From assembly GCF_007858365.1 (NCBI RefSeq), contig NZ_VFIO01000003.1, positions 1 through 64,000 on the forward strand: a stretch of 64,000 nucleotides of DNA. Reading direction: 5' to 3'. A model generated the notes under the pieces. It was not told the origin of the DNA, did no database searches, and saw nothing but the letters and a program-made list of their open reading frames with translations. Below, piece by piece: positions 18,910 to 28,585 of this stretch; within the stretch, counting starts at the first letter, position 1, and each line of letters begins with the position of its first letter. Source of the DNA: Pseudomonas saxonica (GTDB taxonomy: Bacteria; Pseudomonadota; Gammaproteobacteria; Pseudomonadales; Pseudomonadaceae). The translations under genes and the position numbers were made by a program.

Positions 18910-20091
18910 ATGCAAACGCTGAATCTGAATGCTGAAAACTCCCTGCCCAACGACTGGCAGCGCGCCACACTGATCGGGCGCGTCTGGTTGCCGGGCGAGC
19001 AGGGTGGCCCGGCCGTGGTGGTGATTCGAGACGGCGACGTGATCGACTGCACCGCTCACTTCCCGACCCTGAGCCTGTTGCTCGACAGCGACAACCCGCT
19101 GCAAGCCGTGCGCGAAATCAGGGGTACGTCCCTGGGTTCGATCCACACGCTGCTGGCCAACAGTGGCGAACAGCGCGATATGAATAAACCTTACCTGCTG
19201 GCCCCTGCTGACCTGCACGTGATCAAGGCCGCAGGTGTAACGTTTGCCGCCAGCATGATCGAACGGGTCATTGAAGAAAAAGCCGGGGGCGATGCCCTGC
19301 GCGCGCAAGAAATTCGTGCGCTGGTGCAGGAGGTGATTGGCGACAACTTGCGTGATCTTCGTCCCGGCTCGTCTGAGGCCTTGCGCCTCAAGCAGGTACT
19401 GATCGAACAGAACATGTGGTCGCAATACCTCGAAGTCGGCATTGGCCCAGATGCGGAAATCTTCACCAAGGCACCGGTCCTCGCTGCCGTTGGCAGTGGC
19501 AACGCCATTGGCGTGCACCCCGGTTCGAGCTGGAACAACCCCGAGCCAGAAGTGGTGTTGGCGGTGGACAGCCAGGGCCGAATCCACGGTGCCACCCTGG
19601 GTAATGACGTCAACTTGCGCGACTTTGAAGGGCGCAGTGCTTTGCTGCTGAGCAAAGCCAAAGACAACAACGCATCCTGCGCGCTGGGGCCGTTTATTCG
19701 TTTGTTTGACGAACACTTCAGCCTCGACCATGTGCGTGAATGCGAAGTGACCTTGCGGGTCGAGGGCGTGGACGGCTATGTGCTGAACGGCAAAAGCTCG
19801 ATGAACCAGATCAGCCGCGATCCGGCGGATCTGGCGCGGCAGACCCTCAATGAAAATCACCAGTACCCGGACGGCTTTGTGCTGTTTCTCGGCACCCTGT
19901 TCGCCCCCACCGACGACCGTGATCAGCCGGGACAAGGGTTCACCCACAAGGCCGATGATGTGGTGAGCATTTCATCGCCCACATTGGGCGCCTTGCATAA
20001 CCGGGTCACAGGCAGTGATCAGGCGCCGCAATGGGCATTTGGGGTAGGCGCGTTGATGAAGAATCTGGCAATGCGCGGGCTGCTGGCTTAG
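18910..20091 (+). CDS. Fumarylacetoacetate hydrolase family protein (2-keto-3-deoxy-pentonate dehydratase type)
   Basis: This 393-residue FAH-fold protein has a long N-terminal domain and then the catalytic region (A-A-V-G-S-G-N-A-I-G, N-N-P-E-P-E-V-V-L metal ligands, G-N-D-V-N-L-R-D-F-E-G, L-L-S-K-A-K-D-N). The motifs and length match 2-keto-3-deoxy-D-arabinonate/L-arabinonate dehydratase-like proteins, which yield alpha-ketoglutarate semialdehyde. No semialdehyde dehydrogenase is in the operon, so its product would need an enzyme encoded elsewhere. The start at 18,910 has AAGGA upstream; an ATG-free 8-codon extension is unlikely. Confidence 0.8.
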   Translation: MQTLNLNAENSLPNDWQRATLIGRVWLPGEQGGPAVVVIRDGDVIDCTAHFPTLSLLLDSDNPLQAVREIRGTSLGSIHTLLANSGEQRDMNKPYLLAPADLHVIKAAGVTFAASMIERVIEEKAGGDALRAQEIRALVQEVIGDNLRDLRPGSSEALRLKQVLIEQNMWSQYLEVGIGPDAEIFTKAPVLAAVGSGNAIGVHPGSSWNNPEPEVVLAVDSQGRIHGATLGNDVNLRDFEGRSALLLSKAKDNNASCALGPFIRLFDEHFSLDHVRECEVTLRVEGVDGYVLNGKSSMNQISRDPADLARQTLNENHQYPDGFVLFLGTLFAPTDDRDQPGQGFTHKADDVVSISSPTLGALHNRVTGSDQAPQWAFGVGALMKNLAMRGLLA

Positions 20092-20121
20092 GGCCTTGCA
20101 GGATGTCAGGCGCAAGGCCCT
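20090..20121 (+). terminator. Hairpin at the end of the aldonate operon
   Basis: Ten complementary bases, AGGGCCTTGC and GCAAGGCCCT, flank a 12-nt loop, starting at the stop codon of the last gene. No T-run follows, so it may be an mRNA-stabilising hairpin or a Rho-aided end, not a classical terminator. Confidence 0.55.
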
Positions 20122-20239
20122 CTGTGGGCTGTGCGCCTGACACGACCACTGGTCACGCGAGCGTTCAAAAAGGTTGAACTTCATTACTCAAACCTCTCTC
20201 TGCTGTTAACACAGGCCAACCAGTCAGAGGAGTACACGC

Positions 20240-21481
20240 ATGAGAGCACTCACTTATCACGGCGCCCATAACGTCAAAGTCGATACTGTGCCGGACCCGG
20301 TCATTGAAGAAAATGACGACCTCATTCTGAGGGTGACTGCCACGGCCATTTGTGGCTCTGACTTGCACCTGTATCGCGGCAAAATTCCCAAGACCGAACA
20401 GGGTGACATTTTCGGCCACGAATTCATGGGCATCGTAGAGGAAACCGGCTCGGCCGTGACGGCGGTACAACCCGGTGACCGCGTGGTGATCCCGTTCGTG
20501 ATTGCGTGCGGCAGCTGCTTTTTCTGCAACCTGGATCTGTTTGCTGCCTGTGAAACCACCAACACTGGCCGTGGCGCAATCATCAACAAAAAAGCCATCC
20601 CCTCGGGGGCGGCCTTGTTTGGTTTCAGCCATCTGTATGGCGGAATACCGGGCGGACAAGCCGAATATGTGCGCGTGCCCAAAGCCAACACCGGGCCTTT
20701 CAAAGTACCGGGAACCCTGGCTGACGAGAAAGTGTTGTTTCTGTCAGACATTCTGCCCACGGCTTATCAGGCCGTGACCAATGCCGGTATTGGTCAAGGT
20801 TCCAGCGTGGCCATTTATGGCGCAGGCCCCGTGGGCTTGATGAGCGCAGCCTGCGCCCGGATGCTGGGTGCCGATCAAATCTTCATGGTGGATCACCATC
20901 AGTACCGCCTGGACTTCGCGCAAAAAACCTATGGCGTCATCCCCATCAACTTCGATGACGACAATGATCCGGCCGACACCATCATTCGCCAGACCAAAGG
21001 CATGCGCGGTGTTGACGGTGTGGTCGATGCGGTGGGATTCGAGGCCAAGGGCAGCACCACTGAAACGGTACTGGCCACCCTCAAGCTCGAAGGCAGCAGC
21101 GGCAAAGCGTTGCGACAGTGCATTGCCGCGGTTCGTCGTGGCGGCGTGGTGAGCGTGCCTGGGGTCTATTCCGGATTCATTCACGGCTTCATGTTTGGCG
21201 ATGCTTTCGACAAGGGGCTGACGTTCAAAATGGGCCAGACCCATGTGCAGCGTTTTCTACCAGAGCTTTTGGGCCATATCGAGACCGGTCGTCTTGCCCC
21301 CGAAGTGATCATTAGCCACCGCATGAACCTGGAACAGGCCGCCGAAGGCTATAAGATGTTCGATAAAAAAGAAGATAAATGCCGCAAGGTTATTCTGACG
21401 CCGGGTAATAACAAGACGGGTATGACAGAGCCTTTGGTTGAACCCGAAGGCGCTTTTAATCCACGGCCTTTGGCAGAATAA
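20240..21481 (+). CDS. Zinc-dependent alcohol dehydrogenase, formaldehyde-dehydrogenase-like
   Basis: This 413-residue MDR enzyme has the catalytic zinc site C-G-S-D-L-H and G-H-E-F-M-G, the structural zinc motif C-x2-C-x2-C-x7-C (C-G-S-C-F-F-C...C), and the Rossmann G-A-G-P-V-G-L-M-S. An insertion after the structural site ([10 protein letters not shown]) and the length match the glutathione-independent formaldehyde dehydrogenase-like subgroup. It acts on an alcohol or aldehyde with NAD. It stands alone, with its own ribosome-binding site AGAGGAG, ~150 bp after the operon. Confidence 0.88.
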   Translation: MRALTYHGAHNVKVDTVPDPVIEENDDLILRVTATAICGSDLHLYRGKIPKTEQGDIFGHEFMGIVEETGSAVTAVQPGDRVVIPFVIACGSCFFCNLDLFAACETTNTGRGAIINKKAIPSGAALFGFSHLYGGIPGGQAEYVRVPKANTGPFKVPGTLADEKVLFLSDILPTAYQAVTNAGIGQGSSVAIYGAGPVGLMSAACARMLGADQIFMVDHHQYRLDFAQKTYGVIPINFDDDNDPADTIIRQTKGMRGVDGVVDAVGFEAKGSTTETVLATLKLEGSSGKALRQCIAAVRRGGVVSVPGVYSGFIHGFMFGDAFDKGLTFKMGQTHVQRFLPELLGHIETGRLAPEVIISHRMNLEQAAEGYKMFDKKEDKCRKVILTPGNNKTGMTEPLVEPEGAFNPRPLAE

Positions 21482-21585
21482 ATAACCTATCGGCGAACTG
21501 CGGGGTCATGCCGTTCGCCGGTTGTACCGTTATCCCAGCCTGCTTATTTCTTTTACACACGTACTTATATAACCGACATAAATAA

Positions 21586-21613
21586 CCCCGGCCGGAGCCG
21601 GGGTTATTTTTTT
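21586..21613 (+). terminator. Rho-independent terminator after the alcohol dehydrogenase
   Basis: The stem CCCCGGC / GCCGGGG with loop CGGA is followed by TTATTTTTTT. It serves the plus-strand gene ending at 21,481 and, in the other direction, the small minus-strand gene ending at 21,620. Confidence 0.85.
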
Positions 21614-21619
21614 CACGAT

Positions 21620-21784
21620 TTACTTCTTGCCCGTATGACTTTTGTCATCGGCCTTTTTCCCTGAATCGTGCGCTTTGTCTTTATCGTGGGCACCTTGGGT
21701 GGTTTTTTTATCGTCCGAATGCGTGCCTTTTTTATCCGTGGCTTTATCGGAAGAATGGTCTGATTTATTTCCGCCAGTCGTCAT
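21620..21784 (-). CDS. Small, highly charged Lys/Asp/His-rich protein
   Basis: A 54-residue protein (M-T-T-G-G-N-K-S-D-H-S-S ... S-H-T-G-K-K), almost entirely Lys, Asp, His, Ser, Thr and Gly, with no hydrophobic core. AGGAAGG lies 9 nt upstream of the ATG. It is probably intrinsically disordered, like small stress-induced or desiccation-related proteins; that is inference from composition. It ends just before the terminator at 21,586-21,613. Confidence 0.7.
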   Translation of the reverse strand: MTTGGNKSDHSSDKATDKKGTHSDDKKTTQGAHDKDKAHDSGKKADDKSHTGKK

Positions 21785-21920
21785 TGTGTATACCTTCCTG
21801 TGGTTAACATTTACGAACTCCAGGGCTCGTAATATTCCGATACTTCGCCCTTCAGAAAGTTTTAATTATTGTTGTATATCGGACGAGTGGGTAAAACATT
21901 ATTAATGTCGACCGCTGACC

Positions 21921-21988
21921 AGTCCCCTCTCCCCTGCAACTGCTGGATAAGTTCACGATATAAACAGGGAGAGGGTTAGGGTGAGGGA
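21921..21988. repeat. REP-type repeat
   Basis: CCCCTCTCCCCTG at 21,923 faces CAGGGAGAGGG followed by TTAGGGTGAGGG, around a ~28-bp loop. It is the same family as the REP doublet at 8,757. Confidence 0.75.
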
Positions 21989-22029
21989 AAGGTTTTATTC
22001 GATTTTAACTGTGTACCTATCCATTCGAC

Positions 22030-22047
22030 CTGCCGAAGGGTCGGCAG
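22030..22047. terminator. Hairpin downstream of the ABC transporter operon
   Basis: CTGCCGA / TCGGCAG with a 4-nt loop, 55 bp beyond the stop codon of the ATPase gene on the minus strand. No T-run follows it, so termination is only possible; it may be another REP-like element. Confidence 0.45.
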
Positions 22048-22101
22048 ATCAAGTTCAAAAGCCAAATCAAAAACCAGATCAAAACCGGGGCGAAGGCCGG
22101 A

Positions 22102-23751
22102 TCATATCGCCAACTTAAGAAAGTCAAAGGCCACCCGGCGGCCACTCTCCAAATGCGGTATCGCTTCCAGCAAGGCCACCGTATACGGATGCTGCGGGTG
22201 ATCAAACACCTCGCGTACCGGGCCACTTTCCACCGCCACGCCGTCTTTCATCACCAGCACGTCGTCGCTCACGTGGTTGATCACGCCCAGGTCGTGGGAG
22301 ATAAACAAGCACGCCAGGCCCAGTCGCCGCTTGAGGTCGTCCAGCAGTTCAAGAATCTGCGCTTGTACCGAAACATCCAGCGCAGACACCGGTTCATCAC
22401 ACACCAGAATCTTCGGTCCCGCCGCCAACGCACGGGCTATCGCAATGCGCTGGCGCTGACCGCCCGAGAGTTCGATGGGGCGGCGCTCCAGCAAGTCGGC
22501 ATCGAGGTGCACCAGCTTAAGCAGTTCTTCTGCACGTCGTGGCCATTCGCCGCGCTGATGACCGGCTACCTGGAGGGCTTCAAACAGCACCTTGCGCACG
22601 TTGTAACGCGGGTCAAAGGAGCTGAGCGGGTCCTGAAACACCACTTGGATGCTGCGCCGCACTTGACGTTTTTGCGCCGGTGACAAGGTTAGCCACGGCT
22701 GGCCATTGATCTGAATGTCGCCACTGTCGGGGGTTTCCAAGCCGAGGATCATGCGCGTCAAGGTGGTTTTACCGGAGCCGGATTCGCCCACGATGCCCAG
22801 AGTCTTGCCACGGCGCAGTTGCAAGGACACTTGATTGACCACGGTGCGCAGTTGCCCGTCAGGGCCTTTGAAGGCTTTGCTCAGCGCCTTCACGTGCAAC
22901 AGCGGCGCGTCTTGCTGGGTCGGCACAAGGGCAAACGGTGGCCGCGCAGCGCTTGGCGTTCGACGAAAGTGCACCGCCCTGCCCGCGCGCAACAGGTATT
23001 GGGTATAGGGATGTTGCGGGTCGTGCAGCACTTGGTCGACGCTGCCTTGTTCGACGATCACACCGTTGTGCATGACGGCCACCCGATTGGCCAGACGCGA
23101 GACCACGGCCAAATCATGGCTGACGATCAGCATCGCGGTGCTATCGCCCCGCAGTGATTCAAGCAAGGCCAGAACCTGCGCTTGCACCGTGGTGTCGAGC
23201 GCAGTGGTCGGTTCGTCGGCGATCAGCAAGCGCGGGTTGCAGGCAATCGCCGAGGCGATCAAGGCCCGTTGGCGCAAACCGCCCGAGAGTTGATGCGGGT
23301 ATTGACGGGCGCGCAACTCGGGCTCCGGCACGCCCACGGCGCGCAGCAGTTCAATCACCTTCGCCTCGCGCTGCGCCCGATTCAGTTCGGTATGCAAGAG
23401 CAAAGGCTCGGCAATTTCCTTACCGACCGGGCGCAAGGGGTCGAGCGAACCCAGTGCGTCCTGCATCACAAAGCCTATCTGCGCGCCACGCACCTGACGC
23501 CAGCTGCGTTCATCGAACTGACGCAGATCGCGCCCGGCAAACGCCAGTCGCCGGGCCTGGATGATAGCGTTCGCACCGGTCAGCCCCGCCAGGGTGCGCG
23601 AGGTCACGCTTTTGCCCGAGCCGGACTCGCCCACCAGCGCCAGGCACTCACCCGCCTGTAGCTCAAAACTGATGCCTTTGAGGGTCGGTGCGGTCTGTGC
23701 ACCAAAGCGAACGTGCAGGTCTTGCACCTCGATCAGGGGAACGTTGCTCAT
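22102..23751 (-). CDS. ABC transporter ATPase, fused double nucleotide-binding domains (DppD-DppF type)
   Basis: This 549-residue protein has two complete ABC cassettes. The first has G-E-S-G-S-G-K-S near residue 40 and L-S-G-G-L-R-Q-R; the second has G-E-S-G-S-G-K-T near residue 320 and L-S-G-G-Q-R-Q-R. Each has an oligopeptide-type C-terminal extension (H-P-x-H-P-Y-T). It energises the adjacent DppB/DppC-like permeases. The start overlaps the preceding permease gene by ATGA. Last gene of the operon. Confidence 0.92.
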   Translation of the reverse strand: MSNVPLIEVQDLHVRFGAQTAPTLKGISFELQAGECLALVGESGSGKSVTSRTLAGLTGANAIIQARRLAFAGRDLRQFDERSWRQVRGAQIGFVMQDALGSLDPLRPVGKEIAEPLLLHTELNRAQREAKVIELLRAVGVPEPELRARQYPHQLSGGLRQRALIASAIACNPRLLIADEPTTALDTTVQAQVLALLESLRGDSTAMLIVSHDLAVVSRLANRVAVMHNGVIVEQGSVDQVLHDPQHPYTQYLLRAGRAVHFRRTPSAARPPFALVPTQQDAPLLHVKALSKAFKGPDGQLRTVVNQVSLQLRRGKTLGIVGESGSGKTTLTRMILGLETPDSGDIQINGQPWLTLSPAQKRQVRRSIQVVFQDPLSSFDPRYNVRKVLFEALQVAGHQRGEWPRRAEELLKLVHLDADLLERRPIELSGGQRQRIAIARALAAGPKILVCDEPVSALDVSVQAQILELLDDLKRRLGLACLFISHDLGVINHVSDDVLVMKDGVAVESGPVREVFDHPQHPYTVALLEAIPHLESGRRVAFDFLKLAI

Positions 23752-24641
23752 GGGCGTTTTCCTTCGCTGCGGCGCAACAGCTCACGGCCGATCGCGCTGA
23801 TTGAAACCACGGTCAAGGTGATGGCTAACGCGGGCCATGCCACTAGCCACCCGGCGTTCGCCAAATAGTTGCGGCCCATCGCGAGCATGCCGCCCCACTC
23901 CGGCGCTGGCGGCGGCGCGCCAAAGCCCAGAAAACTCAGCGCGGCACCGTTGACGATGTTGCCGCCAATGCCGATGGTGGCCAATATCAGCACCGGCTTG
24001 ATCGCATTGGGCAGGATGTGCCGAACAATCACTGCCGCTCGGCTCAAGCCCAAGGTAGTGGCCGCTTCTACATACCCGGCACTGCGTACCCCCAAGGTTT
24101 GCGCACGCACCAGACGGGCGTAACGCGGCACGCTGGCGATGCCCACGGCCAGAATCAGGTTGAGCTGGCCTTGGCCGAAGAAGGTGATGATCACCAGTGC
24201 CAGCAACAGGTCAGGAAAGGCCAGCAACACATCAACCGTGCGCATGACTGCGCCGTCCAGCCAGCGCGGCCCCAACCCCGCCGCCAACCCGAACACGGTG
24301 CCCACCAGCAGACCGATGGCCGTGGCGCTCAGGCCCAGCACCAGTGACGGGCGAACCGCGTACACCAGCCGGGTAAGGATGTCTCGACCATTTTCGTCAG
24401 TGCCCAGCCAATACACGCTGTCAGGGGCACGAAAGGCCTCTCGGGCGCTGGCCTGCAATGGATCGCCGCTCACCAGCCAAGCGGGCTGGAGCGCGGCAAT
24501 CAGCAAAAACAATACGAACAATCCGGCCAACGCCAGCCCCGGACGCACCGTCCAGCGCCGTGAGCGTACCCCGTGGGCCGCGAACACGGGCGCGACGTCG
24601 ATCAGGCCTAAGCGTGCGGTGTGATTGACAGGCGGGTTCAT
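23748..24641 (-). CDS. ABC transporter permease (DppC/OppC type)
   Basis: This 297-residue inner-membrane protein has an N-terminal hydrophobic anchor at residues ~35-55, then a periplasmic segment with the conserved L-G-T-D-E-N-G-R-D-I-L-T-R, five TM helices and the EAA loop (E-A-A-T-T-L-G-L-S ... H-I-L-P-N). It pairs with the DppB-like permease. It lies between the SfnB-like gene and the ATPase gene. Confidence 0.9.
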   Translation of the reverse strand: MNPPVNHTARLGLIDVAPVFAAHGVRSRRWTVRPGLALAGLFVLFLLIAALQPAWLVSGDPLQASAREAFRAPDSVYWLGTDENGRDILTRLVYAVRPSLVLGLSATAIGLLVGTVFGLAAGLGPRWLDGAVMRTVDVLLAFPDLLLALVIITFFGQGQLNLILAVGIASVPRYARLVRAQTLGVRSAGYVEAATTLGLSRAAVIVRHILPNAIKPVLILATIGIGGNIVNGAALSFLGFGAPPPAPEWGGMLAMGRNYLANAGWLVAWPALAITLTVVSISAIGRELLRRSEGKRP

Positions 24642-24665
24642 GGCGACGACTCCTGAGGGGTGGGA

Positions 24666-25907
24666 TCAAACCGCGCTGGCTTCATCACGGGTGGCAGTGT
24701 TTGCGCCGTCCTGCTCATGCAGTGCACGCCACGCAGCGCCGGGGCTGATGCCGTTGAGGTAGTAATTGCCCAGCGCCCGCTCGCGGTAGATCGCCGGGTT
24801 GTGCGAGGCCAGTGTGCGGGCGTTGCGCCAATGGCGATCAAGGCGCCGCGCCTGACTGGTGGCAGAAGCACCGCCCACTTCGAACAGCAGCGTGGTGGCT
24901 TCCAGCACCTGTTCAAGCACCACCTGCTGGGCCTGGAAGGTACGGATGTCGGCTTCGACGTAATCCGCCTCCTCTGCACGGCCCTCAAGTTCGCGCTGGT
25001 GAACTGCCTCAAGCACTTCGGCAGTCGCCAGCACCAGTGTTTCGCTGGCGTAGGCCAGGCTCGACAGGCGACCGATCACCCGTTGCACCAGCGGGTCATC
25101 CTTGGGGCTGGATTGACCCGGCACGCCGAAGGCGCGGGTGCGTCCTTGCACAAACGCAGTGGCGTCGCGTAGGGCCGCACGAGCGATACCGGCCAGCGTG
25201 GCGAGGTGGAACAGTTGGTAGAACGATGAAAGATACGACTCGGCCCGCAGTTCACCGGGTTTGAAACGCCGTAAGATGTGCGCGTGCGGTACGTCTACCT
25301 GATCAAAACGGGTGGTGCCGCTGCCGCTCAGACGCTGACCAAAGCCGTCCCAGTCGTCTTCGCGGGTGACGCCGGGGGCGTCCACTGCCACGACCACGCT
25401 GACAAAATCCTCGTCGTGCATGGCCACCGCGGCCACCCAATCGGCATAGATCGTGCCGGTGCAGTAATACTTTTCACCGTTCAAACGCCAGCCATTGCCC
25501 TGCGCGTGAAGACTGACCGAGTTGGTGCTGCTGTCGCTGCGTTCCGCCATCGCCGCGCCCCACAACTGCCCCGCCACCACTTTGGCAAACCAGTAATCCT
25601 GCGAGGCCGCATCGCCGCTGGACAAGCGACCTTCGACAAAGCCGAAATGCGCCCGCACGATCTGCGGCAGGTTCGAGTCGGCTTCAGCCAGATCAATCAA
25701 CAGGCCAAACAGCACCGGCAGGCTGACACCGGCACCGCCGTGCGCCTGGGGCACACGCAGGGCACTGAAGCCGCTGGTGCGTAATACGTTGACCGCCTCG
25801 AAGGCCAGTTGGCGATGCTGTTCACGCTCGACGGCGCCCGCGCCGATCTGCTCGAACAGCGGCTGGAAACGCGCCTTGAGCGCGCGGTAGGAAGTGAGAT
25901 CAGTCAT
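24666..25907 (-). CDS. SfnB-type acyl-CoA-dehydrogenase-fold flavoprotein
   Basis: This 413-residue protein has acyl-CoA dehydrogenase architecture: helical N-terminus, a middle beta domain with L-N-G-E-K-Y-Y-C-T-G, W-D-G-F-G-Q-R-L-S-G-S-G-T and C-terminal helices with G-G-A-S-A-T. These are typical of the SfnB/DszC-like group, which desulfonate or oxidise organosulfur compounds using reduced flavin. It sits inside a peptide-type ABC operon between two permease genes, so the imported molecule may be a sulfur or aromatic compound oxidised after entry. The exact substrate is unknown. Confidence 0.8.
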   Translation of the reverse strand: MTDLTSYRALKARFQPLFEQIGAGAVEREQHRQLAFEAVNVLRTSGFSALRVPQAHGGAGVSLPVLFGLLIDLAEADSNLPQIVRAHFGFVEGRLSSGDAASQDYWFAKVVAGQLWGAAMAERSDSSTNSVSLHAQGNGWRLNGEKYYCTGTIYADWVAAVAMHDEDFVSVVVAVDAPGVTREDDWDGFGQRLSGSGTTRFDQVDVPHAHILRRFKPGELRAESYLSSFYQLFHLATLAGIARAALRDATAFVQGRTRAFGVPGQSSPKDDPLVQRVIGRLSSLAYASETLVLATAEVLEAVHQRELEGRAEEADYVEADIRTFQAQQVVLEQVLEATTLLFEVGGASATSQARRLDRHWRNARTLASHNPAIYRERALGNYYLNGISPGAAWRALHEQDGANTATRDEASAV

Positions 25908-25931
25908 GGCAGTTCCTTGCTTGGATTGGCA

Positions 25932-26864
25932 TTACACGGCGGTGGCTCGCGGGTCCACCCAATGGTTGATCAGGTCGACGAACAGGTTCACGACCGCGTA
26001 AATGGTTGCAGCCATCAAGGTTATCCCCAGCAGCAGCGGCACATCCTTGGACACGGCCGAGTCAAGCATCAGACGGCCAATGCCCTGGCGGGAAAACAGC
26101 AATTCGATCACCACGGCACCGCCCAGCAAGCTGGCGAATACGAAGCCGGACAACGTGACCAACGGCACCAGCGCATGGCGCAACGCGTGCTTGAGGCGCA
26201 CGCCGGTTTCGGACATGCCACGCGCACGCGCCATTGCGATAAAGGGTTGTTCGAGGATGTCTTCAAGGGCCTGGCGCAGTACTTGGCTCAACACGGCCGC
26301 CACCGGCAAGGCCAGCGCCACGCTGGGCAGGATCAACGCCTGCCAGCCGTTGGAGCCGGACGGCGGCAACAGGTGCCAGCCGAAGGCAAATACCAATAGC
26401 AGGCCCAGCCCGATCACAAAGGACGGTGCCGAGGCCACCACCAGTTCGGTACCCGACACCAGCGAGCGAATCCACGGCGCCCGATGGGCACTCAGCACCG
26501 CGACCAGCACGGCCAGCAGCACAGCCAAGGCTGCGGCACTGAGCGAGAGTTGCACAGTGGCGCCCAATTGCCCGGCAATCACGTTGCCGACCGGCGTGCC
26601 CAGACGGTAGGAGTCGCCCAAATCACCCTGAACCAGACGCCCCAGATAATGGCCGTATTGCACGATCAGTGATTGATCCAGGCCATATTCAGCGCGCACC
26701 TTGGCAATCAGTTCAGCCGTGGGCATGGCACCGGGGCCGCCCAGTATGGCCAGCGCCGGGTCGCCGGCACTCAGGTTCATGGCCAAAAACGTGAGGGTGG
26801 CAGCGCCCCATAACACCCCTATGCCGGACAACACCCGACGCATGACCAAACGCAACAGATTCAT
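25932..26864 (-). CDS. ABC transporter permease (DppB/OppB type)
   Basis: This 310-residue permease has an N-terminal TM anchor (V-L-S-G-I-G-V-L-W-G-A-A-T-L-T-F), D-P-A-L-A-I-L-G-G, Y-G-L-D-Q-S, six TM segments and the EAA loop (A-R-A-R-G-M-S-E-T ... H-A-L-R-H-A-L-V-P). It overlaps the binding-protein stop by four bases. Confidence 0.9.
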   Translation of the reverse strand: MNLLRLVMRRVLSGIGVLWGAATLTFLAMNLSAGDPALAILGGPGAMPTAELIAKVRAEYGLDQSLIVQYGHYLGRLVQGDLGDSYRLGTPVGNVIAGQLGATVQLSLSAAALAVLLAVLVAVLSAHRAPWIRSLVSGTELVVASAPSFVIGLGLLLVFAFGWHLLPPSGSNGWQALILPSVALALPVAAVLSQVLRQALEDILEQPFIAMARARGMSETGVRLKHALRHALVPLVTLSGFVFASLLGGAVVIELLFSRQGIGRLMLDSAVSKDVPLLLGITLMAATIYAVVNLFVDLINHWVDPRATAV

Positions 26865-28558
26865 GGGGCCTCCTGATCGAGCCAGACGGTGGTAAACACC
26901 GGGGTGTTGTGCGAAGTATCAAAGATCAATCCCTTGACCGCTTTGCGGTAGGCCAACAGCACATAACTCTCGAACACCGGCATCGCTGGGACGTTCTCCA
27001 CCAGTTGCTGCTGGGCAATCCGATACAGTCCGCTCAGCGCCACCGGATCGCTGGTCTGGCGCGCCGCCGTCAAGGCCGCGTCCAGCGTGGCATCCCGAAA
27101 ACCACCGACGTTTTGCCCAATAAATGTGGGGGTGCTGACAGCATTGCTGTGATAGAGGATGTAAAGCCCGTCCGGGGTGTTGGTGTGCCAATAACCACCG
27201 CCCAAGAGCTGGAAATTACCGGCGTATCGCCGTTCAGTCAGCTGCGCCAGTGGCAGCATGTCGATGGTCAGTTCGAAGCCGACTTTTTTCAGGTCGGCCT
27301 GTATGGCTACCGCCACGCTGCTGGGGTAAGCACCGGACTCGTAAGTCGCCAACCGCGCCGCCAGACGCTGGCCGTCCTTGACCCGATAACCTTCACCATC
27401 ACGCTGCTGCCAACCGGCGCTGTCCAGCAGACGATTGGCTTCGCTCACGTCGTAGGCCAGTACGTCTTTGAAGTCCGGGGTGTAGTAACGGGTGTTGGCG
27501 GCCAGAAAATCGCCCTTGGGCTGGTATTCACCAAACCCGGTGATCCAGGCCAGCCCATCACGATCAATCGCCTTGGCCACCGCTCGGCGCACCACCACGT
27601 CTTGAAACGGAAATTTCTCTACGTTGTACGTCAGGCTGCGAAACGGATTGCCCTTGCGAATGCGGGTGAGCATCTGCAACTGCGGGTTGTTGCGAATGGC
27701 CTGCGCATTTTGGGTGGGGGCATCGACGGTAAAGTCCGACTGCCCCGATTCCAGGGCGCTGAAGCGGATCATCGGCTCGGGAACAATGCTCACCTCCAGA
27801 CGATCAAGGTAGGCCTCACCTTGATGCCGGGTGACCGCAGGCGCCCAGTGATAGCCCTTGCGCTTGACGAAGGTGAGGCCTTGATCGCGGGTGTAACTTT
27901 CGAGCACAAACGGCCCCGTACCGATGGCATGCTCGGCAATGGATTTAGGCGCTTGAGTAATCTGGCGCGGCGACAACATGCTCAGGTAAGACTGCGCCAG
28001 CACGTCGAGAAAAGGTGAATAGGGTTCGCGCAGATGGGCTTCGAAGGTGTAGTCATCGACGATTCGCCCGTCTACATAAGGCGCGATATAGGCAGCCGCC
28101 AACGGCGACTTGGTCGCCGGGTCGCGCATGTGTTCAAGGTTGACTTGCACCGCACGAGCGTCGAATTTCTCGCCGTCGCTGAAGGTCACGTCGTCGCGCA
28201 AGTGGAAGGTGTAGGTCTTGCCGTCGGGCGAGATGTCCCAGGACTTGGCCAGCCAGGGCGAAATATTCCCGTGCTCGTCCTGGTACACCAGACAGTCGAA
28301 CAGAATGCGCCCCAGCCACTGCGTGTTGCCGTGTGAAATGGAGTGAACGTCCAGGGTGGTGGTGTCAGACGAGGTCGACAGCCGCAGCGTTCCACCCGGC
28401 TTGCCGGGGCTGACTTCGCGATAATCATCAGGCGCGTCGCTGATGCTGGCGGCGTTCGCACCCCCTGCACGCGGCGCTTCGTTGGCCGGTTTGCAAGCAC
28501 CCAGCGCCAGCACACTGGCGAGTGCCGTTAGCTGTGCGAGCCGTGTAATCAGGATCAT
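26861..28558 (-). CDS. ABC transporter substrate-binding lipoprotein (peptide family 5)
   Basis: This 565-residue family 5 solute-binding protein starts at 28,558, with GGAG upstream. It has a lipoprotein signal (L-A-S-V-L-A-L-G-A-C) with the modified Cys at residue ~21. SBP_bac_5 landmarks follow: G-G-T-L-R-L-S-T, Y-T-F-H-L-R-D-D-V-T-F-S-D-G, G-T-G-P-F-V-L-E-S-Y and A-V-A-K-A-I-D-R-D. It binds a peptide-like or other organic ligand in the periplasm. It follows the TonB receptor gene by 28 bp, which links outer- and inner-membrane steps. Confidence 0.92.
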   Translation of the reverse strand: MILITRLAQLTALASVLALGACKPANEAPRAGGANAASISDAPDDYREVSPGKPGGTLRLSTSSDTTTLDVHSISHGNTQWLGRILFDCLVYQDEHGNISPWLAKSWDISPDGKTYTFHLRDDVTFSDGEKFDARAVQVNLEHMRDPATKSPLAAAYIAPYVDGRIVDDYTFEAHLREPYSPFLDVLAQSYLSMLSPRQITQAPKSIAEHAIGTGPFVLESYTRDQGLTFVKRKGYHWAPAVTRHQGEAYLDRLEVSIVPEPMIRFSALESGQSDFTVDAPTQNAQAIRNNPQLQMLTRIRKGNPFRSLTYNVEKFPFQDVVVRRAVAKAIDRDGLAWITGFGEYQPKGDFLAANTRYYTPDFKDVLAYDVSEANRLLDSAGWQQRDGEGYRVKDGQRLAARLATYESGAYPSSVAVAIQADLKKVGFELTIDMLPLAQLTERRYAGNFQLLGGGYWHTNTPDGLYILYHSNAVSTPTFIGQNVGGFRDATLDAALTAARQTSDPVALSGLYRIAQQQLVENVPAMPVFESYVLLAYRKAVKGLIFDTSHNTPVFTTVWLDQEAP

Positions 28559-28585
28559 GTGGGTTCTCCACTCGCGCCGCATGGC

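Noticed and set aside
18880..19947. 355-codon minus-strand frame opposite the second FAH gene
   Set aside because: Shadow of the FAH gene, no domain.
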